Source: Oxalobacter sp.
GTDB lineage: Bacteria > Pseudomonadota > Gammaproteobacteria > Burkholderiales > Burkholderiaceae_D
NCBI GenBank assembly: GCA_018384065.1
Contig: JAHAYL010000058.1
Span: 1 to 46,416, forward strand
Length of the DNA: 46,416 bases
Reading direction: 5' to 3'
Below, piece by piece: positions 40,774 through 46,416 of the stretch. The notes under the pieces were generated by a model, which saw only the letters and a list, made by a program, of their open reading frames with translations, did not search any database and had not been told where the DNA came from. Position 1 is the stretch's first letter. The number at the start of each line of letters is the position of its first letter. The translations under genes and the position numbers were made by a program.

Positions 40774-41074
40774 CGAAAGATTGTGTTAAGGGATTTTGAC
40801 AGTTGATGGTAATGGCGGGAAAGCCAATCGGCAAGAAAATATGGGAACCTGTTTTCCCAAATAGATACTGGATGATGAAAGTTACGGAAGAAAGGCTGCC
40901 TGAATGGCATATCCGCTTGGAATATCCCGTTTTTTGTCTTCAATAGAATTATCTATTATAACCCGTTTCTTGAATAAAATCCCATATTGTTGTTTTTTGA
41001 TTTATGTTTGAAATCATTCTGAAACTTGTTATAATGAATGTATCTCATCAACAACTTTTCTATAGGAGGCATCC
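40774..41074. promoter_or_regulatory. Intergenic region with a sigma70 promoter for the 62-aa gene
   Basis: These 301 bases separate the divergent esterase and small-protein genes and contain no gene I can support. On the plus strand TTGAAA (41008-41013) and TATAAT (41030-41035) are 16 bases apart, giving a leader of about 33 bases. The region 40930-41040 is strongly AT-rich. Confidence 0.75.
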
Positions 41075-41263
41075 ATGAAGCAGACCAAAGAAAATGCAGC
41101 AGCAGTTGCCATGTTGGTAAAGGTCCTTGAAACCCAGCCAAATATTGTCAGGAACAATAAAGGGAAATCGACAGGCAAGAAGGCTGCTGAATTTTGTATT
41201 GAGTTTGTGAAGGTGTATGAAGCGAGTCTTTTGCAGGTAGAGGAAGACAGTTCCAAAAAGTAA
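41075..41263 (+). CDS. 62-residue small protein of unknown function
   Basis: A small, lysine- and glutamate-rich protein (MKQTKENAAAVAMLVKVLE at the start). It is probably all helical and soluble with one Cys. The gene is well signalled: a consensus promoter, TAGGAGG ahead of the ATG and a terminator after it, so it is very likely expressed as a single gene. I do not recognise the family. A nucleoid, RNA-chaperone or regulatory role is only a guess. Confidence 0.8.
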   Translation: MKQTKENAAAVAMLVKVLETQPNIVRNNKGKSTGKKAAEFCIEFVKVYEASLLQVEEDSSKK

Positions 41264-41283
41264 TAAACTCCTTACGTTCCTCC

Positions 41284-41317
41284 AAACCGTCGGGATGCAG
41301 AATCCGGCGGTTTTTTT
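41284..41317 (+). terminator. Rho-independent terminator after the 62-aa gene
   Basis: AAACCGTCGGGAT pairs with ATCCGGCGGTTT with one bulged G, over a 5-base loop (41284-41310 region), followed by a run of seven T. Confidence 0.85.
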
Positions 41318-41341
41318 AATGTTCTGCCTTGTTCCAAAAAA

Positions 41342-41370
41342 TTGTGGCATCAGCAGTCCTTCTGTTAGAA
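41342..41370 (+). promoter_or_regulatory. Promoter for tRNA-Leu
   Basis: TTGTGG (41342-41347) and TTAGAA (41365-41370) are 17 bases apart and end 12 bases before the tRNA. Confidence 0.6.
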
Positions 41371-41382
41371 TGGCTCCCTATT

Positions 41383-41469
41383 GCCTGGGTGGTGAAATTG
41401 GTAGACACAAGAGACTTAAAATCTCTCGCCAGAAATGGCGTACCGGTTCGATTCCGGTCCCAGGCACCA
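41383..41469 (+). tRNA. tRNA-Leu(UAA)
   Basis: An 87-base class II tRNA. Acceptor arms GCCTGGG/CCCAGGC pair; the anticodon stem AGAGA/TCTCT encloses the loop CTTAAAA with anticodon TAA; a long variable arm (CGCC...GGCG) and the ACCGG-TTCGATT-CCGGT T-arm follow. CCA is encoded. Confidence 0.96.
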
Positions 41470-41506
41470 CTCCTCTATCTTTTTTCCCTGCCTTCAAATC
41501 CTGCCA

Positions 41507-42055
41507 TCACAGCTTCAGGGAAAGAGCCAGCTTTGCTGCCCGTTCTTCGCCATCTGTCTGTTTGATATCACCTGGGCTGGTGACGCCAGGAATCAATATC
41601 TCATCGACAATTTCACATTGCAGGTACTGCATCGTCTTCTCAAAGGCGAAACGGATGCCGTCAAACGTCTCAAGTGTTTCCTCTGCACAGCAAGAAATCA
41701 GGGCACATTGTTTACCCTTGAAATCCTTGCCACCAACACAGAACGCATAGAAATGGTCGATGACCGCCTTGACCTGTGCAGGGAAAGAGTACCAATAGAC
41801 CGGTGCGGCAATCAGGATGAAATCAGCATCCAGGACCGGTTCCACAACCTTGTTGAACTCATGGCGGTAGATGCAGGCACCTTCCCGTGAATAGCATTTA
41901 TCACATCCACGGCAACCAGCCACCCGCATGAAAGCCGTATCAAACTGAGTGATGGTATGCCCTTTCGACAGCGCAGCTTCCCTGAAGCTGTTCACCATCG
42001 CAAATGTATTGCCCTTACGCCGGGGACTGCCAGTCAGCACAACGATTTTTCCCAT
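41507..42055 (-). CDS. NADPH-dependent FMN reductase-like iron-sulfur flavoprotein
   Basis: A 182-residue flavodoxin-fold protein. The FMN phosphate loop is TGSPRRKGNT, and CRGCDKCYSREGACIY carries four cysteines in the arrangement of iron-sulfur flavoproteins (Isf type). APVYWYSFPAQVKAVIDHFY is the second flavin contact. These proteins shuttle electrons in anaerobes and facultative organisms. AAGGAGA precedes the ATG. Confidence 0.87.
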   Translation of the reverse strand: MGKIVVLTGSPRRKGNTFAMVNSFREAALSKGHTITQFDTAFMRVAGCRGCDKCYSREGACIYRHEFNKVVEPVLDADFILIAAPVYWYSFPAQVKAVIDHFYAFCVGGKDFKGKQCALISCCAEETLETFDGIRFAFEKTMQYLQCEIVDEILIPGVTSPGDIKQTDGEERAAKLALSLKL

Positions 42056-42133
42056 AACGTCTCCTTTTTATTGTTATGGGGATATTGTACAGGGATTGTC
42101 AGCAGCAACCTGACATACAGGCAGGTTAAGCCT

Positions 42134-42832
42134 TCAGCCGATATCTTCCGCCATGATGCAGAAATTCTGGAGTATCCGCCTTGGCCAAGGCGTGTTTTCA
42201 GCAATCGGGCAGGTCACCGGCATACCTTCACCGACAGCATCCTCCCAGGCGGCAGTCAGGATATCCTTTGTGAATTCCGGATGGAACTGCACCGAAAAAG
42301 AACTTGTGCCATAACGGAGCATCTGGCAGCCGTCCTTTTCCGAAAACGCTAGGATTTCTGCCTGCTCAGGTGGTGTCAAGACACTCTGCTCATGGAACAG
42401 GTTGGCTTCAAAAGTACCAGGGAAACCATCCAGCAGCGGATTGCGTTTTCCAGCCTCCGTCAGTATGACCGTAAACGAGCCCTTTTCACCACCATAAGGG
42501 TTTGCCCCGACTTTTCCGCCCAGCGCATCAGCCATCAGCTGGTGGCCATAGCAGACTCCAAGCAACGGCGTGTCAATGACCATCGCCTGCCTGATCCAGT
42601 CAGCAGTCCGTTCACTCCAGTCTGCCCTGTCAGTCACCATTGCCCAGGAACCCGTAATGACGGCACCTTTAACCGAGTCAGGGTCAGGCAAAGCATCCCC
42701 ACGGTAAGGGCGCACAACCTCAGCCTTCTTCCCGAACCCAGCCAACTGGTTGATGAACCATTGCGCCGTCTCACCGCACTTTTCAGGAATCCTGCCGGGT
42801 GGGACACCCATTTCAACAATCAGAATCGCCAT
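42134..42832 (-). CDS. Class I glutamine amidotransferase (GMP synthase-like glutaminase)
   Basis: A 232-residue stand-alone GATase domain. The nucleophile Cys is in LGVCYGHQLMA, with His and Glu in QFHPEF completing the triad. It has no synthetase domain, so it is not GMP synthase itself. Relatives act on gamma-glutamyl compounds or in unknown transfers; the acceptor is not known. GAGGAG lies just before the ATG. It follows the AEC transporter gene on the same strand with a 90-base gap. Confidence 0.87.
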   Translation of the reverse strand: MAILIVEMGVPPGRIPEKCGETAQWFINQLAGFGKKAEVVRPYRGDALPDPDSVKGAVITGSWAMVTDRADWSERTADWIRQAMVIDTPLLGVCYGHQLMADALGGKVGANPYGGEKGSFTVILTEAGKRNPLLDGFPGTFEANLFHEQSVLTPPEQAEILAFSEKDGCQMLRYGTSSFSVQFHPEFTKDILTAAWEDAVGEGMPVTCPIAENTPWPRRILQNFCIMAEDIG

Positions 42833-42922
42833 AACCTGCTCCTCAAATCATCTTGGAGGTTTTTCATGCATCAAACATGCCAGAAGTTTTCAAGAAAGTG
42901 AAGCACCAATAACCGGGCACAT

Positions 42923-43852
42923 TCAGAGATAAGTCAGCCAGACAGCCAAAGTCAGGATTCCGAACAGCGTTGACAGGAAAATCGTGCGGGATGCAATCCC
43001 CCTTCCCCTGCCATACAGTTCAGCCAGCATGAAAGGACCTGTCCCGGTTGGCAGTGCGGAAAGGATCACTGCTGATTTTGCCCAGAGCGGTGGCATCTCA
43101 AACACATAGAATGCGAAATACCAGACAATCAACGGTTGGGCAACCAGCTTCAGCAACGTCAGTTCGATGGAAGTGCCGATGCCCGTCTTCTCCTGCCGTT
43201 CCGCCAGGAAAATCCCTGTCGCCACCAAAGCACAGGGGCTGGCGGCTCCTCCCAGGATTTTCACTGACTGCGTGACGCCATAAGGCAGCTGCCAGCCAGT
43301 CATCAGGAAGAGTGCGGCAATCGCCGGTGCGACAATCAACGGGTTCTTGCACAGAGAGACGGCAACATGCCCCAAAGTTGACCACAGGCTTTTCCCTGAC
43401 TGCGTACCCATCTCGATGAAAATGATTGATGCGGCGAAATTGACCGACACCGTCAGGATTACACTGACCATCGTCGGTGCCAGGTTCTCCGTGCCGAAAG
43501 TCAATGCACACAGCGGAATGCCGATATAGCCCGTGTTCGCATATGAGGCGGATGTCGCATCAATCGATGCAGCGGCAAGGTCTTTGTTTTTCAGCCAATG
43601 GACAACCAGCACCCCGAAGAACAGGATGAAGACACTCAGCTCAAACGCATAAAGGAATCCCGGCTGATAGAGCGATTCCCAAGAACTGTTGACCAGGATA
43701 TCGATCATCAATGCCGGCAGCGCCAGGAAAACCACGAACCGGTTCAGTTCGCGGCAGGCGACATCGCTCAGAATCCGCCGCCAGCGCAGGAAATAGCCTG
43801 CAAAAATCAAGGCAAAAACAGGCAGGACAATATTTGCAATAGCCAGCAGCAT
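42923..43852 (-). CDS. AEC-family (auxin efflux carrier-like) transporter
   Basis: A ~309-residue membrane protein with about ten helices. IANIVLPVFALIFAGYFLRWRRIL at the N-terminus and YANTGYIGIPLCALTFG in the middle are the family signatures; relatives include malonate and malate carriers. The substrate is unknown. The frame runs to a TTG at 43873, but ATG 43852 gives the usual family start. Confidence 0.85.
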   Translation of the reverse strand: MLLAIANIVLPVFALIFAGYFLRWRRILSDVACRELNRFVVFLALPALMIDILVNSSWESLYQPGFLYAFELSVFILFFGVLVVHWLKNKDLAAASIDATSASYANTGYIGIPLCALTFGTENLAPTMVSVILTVSVNFAASIIFIEMGTQSGKSLWSTLGHVAVSLCKNPLIVAPAIAALFLMTGWQLPYGVTQSVKILGGAASPCALVATGIFLAERQEKTGIGTSIELTLLKLVAQPLIVWYFAFYVFEMPPLWAKSAVILSALPTGTGPFMLAELYGRGRGIASRTIFLSTLFGILTLAVWLTYL

Positions 43853-43928
43853 AACAGGAAGGGAAACATTCAACCTTGCAAGAATAACCCAAATATCACA
43901 GCCCTGCCTACTGAAAGCCGATGCGCTT

Positions 43929-43934
43929 TATAAT
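43929..43934 (+). promoter_or_regulatory. -10-like TATAAT ahead of the PLD nuclease gene
   Basis: A perfect TATAAT lies 32 bases before the PLD start. The -35 side at 17-base spacing is poor, so the promoter is only tentative. Confidence 0.35.
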
Positions 43935-43966
43935 ATCCACTTCAGCAAATCCCGACCCGAATGCAT

Positions 43967-44497
43967 ATGAAAACACTCAGACACCTTTTATTCGTTGTTC
44001 TTGCCTTCTTCTCCATCTCCGTGGCACAGGCAGGCCCTGTTGAAAGTGCCTTCTCCCCGGATGGCGGTGCTGAAGCCCTGGTGCTCCGTACCATCGGCAG
44101 TGCCCGCAGCAGCATCCGCATGGCGGCCTTCTCCTTCACCTCATCAAAGATCGTCAAAAGCCTCGTCGCCGCCAAGAGACGGGGTGTTGACATCCAGATT
44201 GTCGTTGATGATGGCAAAGGATGTGCCGACAACGCCACCCGCTCTGCCATGAACCTGCTGGTCAATGCCGGCATCCCCCTGCGGACAGTCGGTGTCTATA
44301 AACTCCATCACGACAAATACATCATCGTTGACCGCAAACATGTTGAAACCGGCAGCTTCAACTACACCCGTGCAGCCGCTGAAGGCAACAGTGAAAACGT
44401 CATCGTCGTCTGGAACGATGAAGAAAACGCTGCCCGGTACCTGAGGCACTGGCAGTCACGCTGGAACCAGGGACGCACCTGGTACTGCCCATACTGA
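43967..44497 (+). CDS. Secreted PLD-type nuclease (single HKD motif, Nuc-like)
   Basis: A 176-residue protein with a signal peptide (MKTLRHLLFVVLAFFSISVAQA). The single phospholipase D motif is HHDKYIIVDRKHVETGSFNYT (H-x-K-x4-D and the GSFNYT end). One HKD motif is the layout of the Nuc/BfiI-type nucleases, which dimerise to form the active site. It probably cuts DNA or RNA in the periplasm. The upstream ATG at 43961 would add two residues. A terminator follows. Confidence 0.87.
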   Translation: MKTLRHLLFVVLAFFSISVAQAGPVESAFSPDGGAEALVLRTIGSARSSIRMAAFSFTSSKIVKSLVAAKRRGVDIQIVVDDGKGCADNATRSAMNLLVNAGIPLRTVGVYKLHHDKYIIVDRKHVETGSFNYTRAAAEGNSENVIVVWNDEENAARYLRHWQSRWNQGRTWYCPY

Positions 44498-44506
44498 CCC
44501 GATTGG

Positions 44507-44533
44507 AAAAGCCCGTCTGATGACGGGCTTTTT
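44507..44533 (+). terminator. Rho-independent terminator after the PLD nuclease gene
   Basis: AAAAGCCCGTC (44507-44517) pairs with GACGGGCTTTT over a 4-base loop and is followed by T. It could also stop the convergent antitoxin transcript. Confidence 0.9.
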
Positions 44534-44566
44534 CAGGTCTTCTCCGTGATTCCACGGCAAAGAGGA

Positions 44567-44938
44567 TTACAGGAAAGTCTTATAGCCGACACCAAAGATG
44601 GACTGGATTTTCTTTGCCATCTGGACAGAAATTGGACGGCGGTTGTTTTCCATCTCTGAGATATGGTGCTGTTTCACACCAAGTTTCTCAGCAAACTGTT
44701 TCTGGGTCAGGTCTTCCCTATAGCGTAGTCCTTGGAGCATATCACCTGGGGTGACATCCTTCAGTAAGTCTTTTGCAGAATAAAGCCTGTCATCGTCAAT
44801 GTCTTTAACAGTCTTACTGTTTGCCAGGTTCAACGCATTTTTGATGATGGCAGTGATATCGCCTGCCAGATGGTTGGGTACAGTGAGCGTAATCTTAGTT
44901 GATCCGCCGATAATCTGCGTTTTCATGGGTTCCAACAT
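44567..44938 (-). CDS. XRE-family antitoxin (module 3)
   Basis: A 123-residue protein. The N-terminal ~65 residues have no clear motif (a possible dimerising arm), and the C-terminal half is a helix-turn-helix: LTQKQFAEKLGVKQHHISEMENNRRPISVQMAKKIQSIF. GGAGA lies 6 bases before ATG 44938. It overlaps the toxin gene by 44 bases, so the two are tightly coupled. It should block the toxin and repress the operon. Confidence 0.85.
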   Translation of the reverse strand: MLEPMKTQIIGGSTKITLTVPNHLAGDITAIIKNALNLANSKTVKDIDDDRLYSAKDLLKDVTPGDMLQGLRYREDLTQKQFAEKLGVKQHHISEMENNRRPISVQMAKKIQSIFGVGYKTFL

Positions 44939-45203
44939 AGCGAATCTCCATTAATTTGATTTCAAAATCGGTGACTTTCCAGACAGCAACATACCGTGGC
45001 TTGCCTTTGTTCAAATGGCAATGGTAAAAACCTTTCTTGCCAGTAATCTGACCATAGTTCTGCCAATGCTTGAGTTCAGGGCCAAACTGTATTAAATCTG
45101 CCATCAGCACATTGAATATCTTGATAATCTTGGGTGGCAGTTTCTCTTTCTGTTTGATAGCTTTACCCGTGACACTTACATCCCATTCATTACTGTCAGT
45201 CAT
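44895..45203 (-). CDS. RelE-superfamily toxin (module 3)
   Basis: A 102-residue protein with the RelE/HigB fold pattern: KAIKQKEKLPPKIIKIFNVLMADLI helices, then strands KGFYHCHLNKGKPRYVAVWKVTDFEIKLMEIRYVGTHENA. A GAGGA ribosome site precedes ATG 45203; a TTG at 45209 is rejected. Unlike modules 1 and 2 it therefore has a normal leader. It is followed by the antitoxin gene, again in toxin-first order. Confidence 0.82.
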   Translation of the reverse strand: MTDSNEWDVSVTGKAIKQKEKLPPKIIKIFNVLMADLIQFGPELKHWQNYGQITGKKGFYHCHLNKGKPRYVAVWKVTDFEIKLMEIRYVGTHENADYRRIN

Positions 45204-45281
45204 AGTCAATTCCTCTTTTAAGGACTATACCAAAAAAAGGGATATCCCTGCAAGTTGGGAATATCTGGATTCCCTGTTGAC

Positions 45282-45307
45282 AACACCCCTGTTCGACAAG
45301 GGTGTTT
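45282..45307 (+). terminator. Hairpin upstream of trxB (repeat copy 1)
   Basis: AACACCC (45282-45288) pairs with GGGTGTT (45300-45306); a short inner TGT/ACA stem closes a TCG loop. It ends with TTT then CCC, so the T-run is short. A closely related hairpin lies directly after trxB. A TACAAT -10-like box at 45339-45344 lies between it and trxB. Confidence 0.5.
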
Positions 45308-45350
45308 CCCGCTTCAAGCAGACATTATCATAGGCTGATACAATGCCTGA

Positions 45351-46349
<999 letters not shown>

Positions 46350-46351
46350 AG

Positions 46352-46389
46352 CACCCTGTTCGATGGGGGTGTTTCTCCCCGGCACCCCC
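46352..46389 (+). terminator. Hairpin region after trxB (repeat copy 2)
   Basis: CACCC (46352-46356) can pair with GGGTG (46367-46371), followed by TTTCTCCCC. The same GGGGGTG (46365-46371) can instead pair with CACCCCC (46383-46389), so two alternative folds compete. It resembles the hairpin before trxB in sequence as well as shape. Confidence 0.5.
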
Positions 46390-46416
46390 TGATATCCTGT
46401 CGATACAGTGCAGTTA

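Overview
This 46.4 kb window looks like chromosome from a betaproteobacterium of the Burkholderiales, most likely an Oxalobacter-like member of the Oxalobacteraceae. That is an inference from gene families, gene order (divergent rluC/rne, lplT-alr-radA, tsaB-rimI-uracil-DNA glycosylase) and moderate base composition; no 16S rRNA gene is present. Most of the window is dense housekeeping sequence with small accessory modules between the genes.

Layout. 1-2.7 kb: the end of an unknown gene, a secreted Sel1-repeat protein, a flavin reductase-like protein and an EamA transporter. 2.7-6.4 kb, minus strand: rluC, a HAD phosphatase, SppA-type peptidase and a DnaQ-like exonuclease, closely spaced or overlapping. 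6.4-9.8 kb: a 525-base divergent region with several hairpins, then rne and a strong terminator. 9.9-12.2 kb: moaA, a membrane protein of unknown function, an apparent echo of the moaA 3' end, tRNA-Pro(UGG) and tRNA-Arg(UCU). 12.2-17.1 kb: a more AT-rich block with a PhoB/PhoR-like two-component system, a Na+/phosphate cotransporter fused to PhoU, and a frameshifted DUF4116 repeat gene. It looks horizontally acquired and built for phosphate sensing and uptake.

17.2-20.7 kb: NRDE-family protein, then overlapping bioF-bioH-bioC for pimelate and biotin synthesis. 20.7-23.6 kb: YihY/BrkB membrane protein and a GlcD/DLD-type FAD dehydrogenase. 23.7-27.2 kb: a histidine-rich Zn/Cd/Pb P-type ATPase, divergent from a CadR-like MerR regulator with a recognisable MerR promoter, then a rhodanese protein. 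27.2-31.1 kb: radA, alr, lplT. 31.1-37.2 kb: two toxin-first HigBA-like modules bracket a uracil-DNA glycosylase-rimI-tsaB run, an MFS transporter, a CoA-binding protein and gluQ. 37.3-40.8 kb: a thioredoxin-fold protein, dnaQ, a U32 peptidase (TrhP/YegQ-like) and an esterase. 41-46.4 kb: a well-signalled 62-aa small protein gene, tRNA-Leu(UAA), an iron-sulfur flavoprotein, a class I amidotransferase, an AEC transporter, a PLD-type nuclease, a third toxin-antitoxin pair and trxB, which is flanked by related hairpin segments.

I see no convincing evidence for an entirely new multi-gene system. The points most worth pursuing are the phosphate island and its decay, the repeated toxin-antitoxin architecture with apparently leaderless toxin mRNAs, the structured rne leader, the moaA 3' echo, and the repeated hairpin/promoter segment around trxB.
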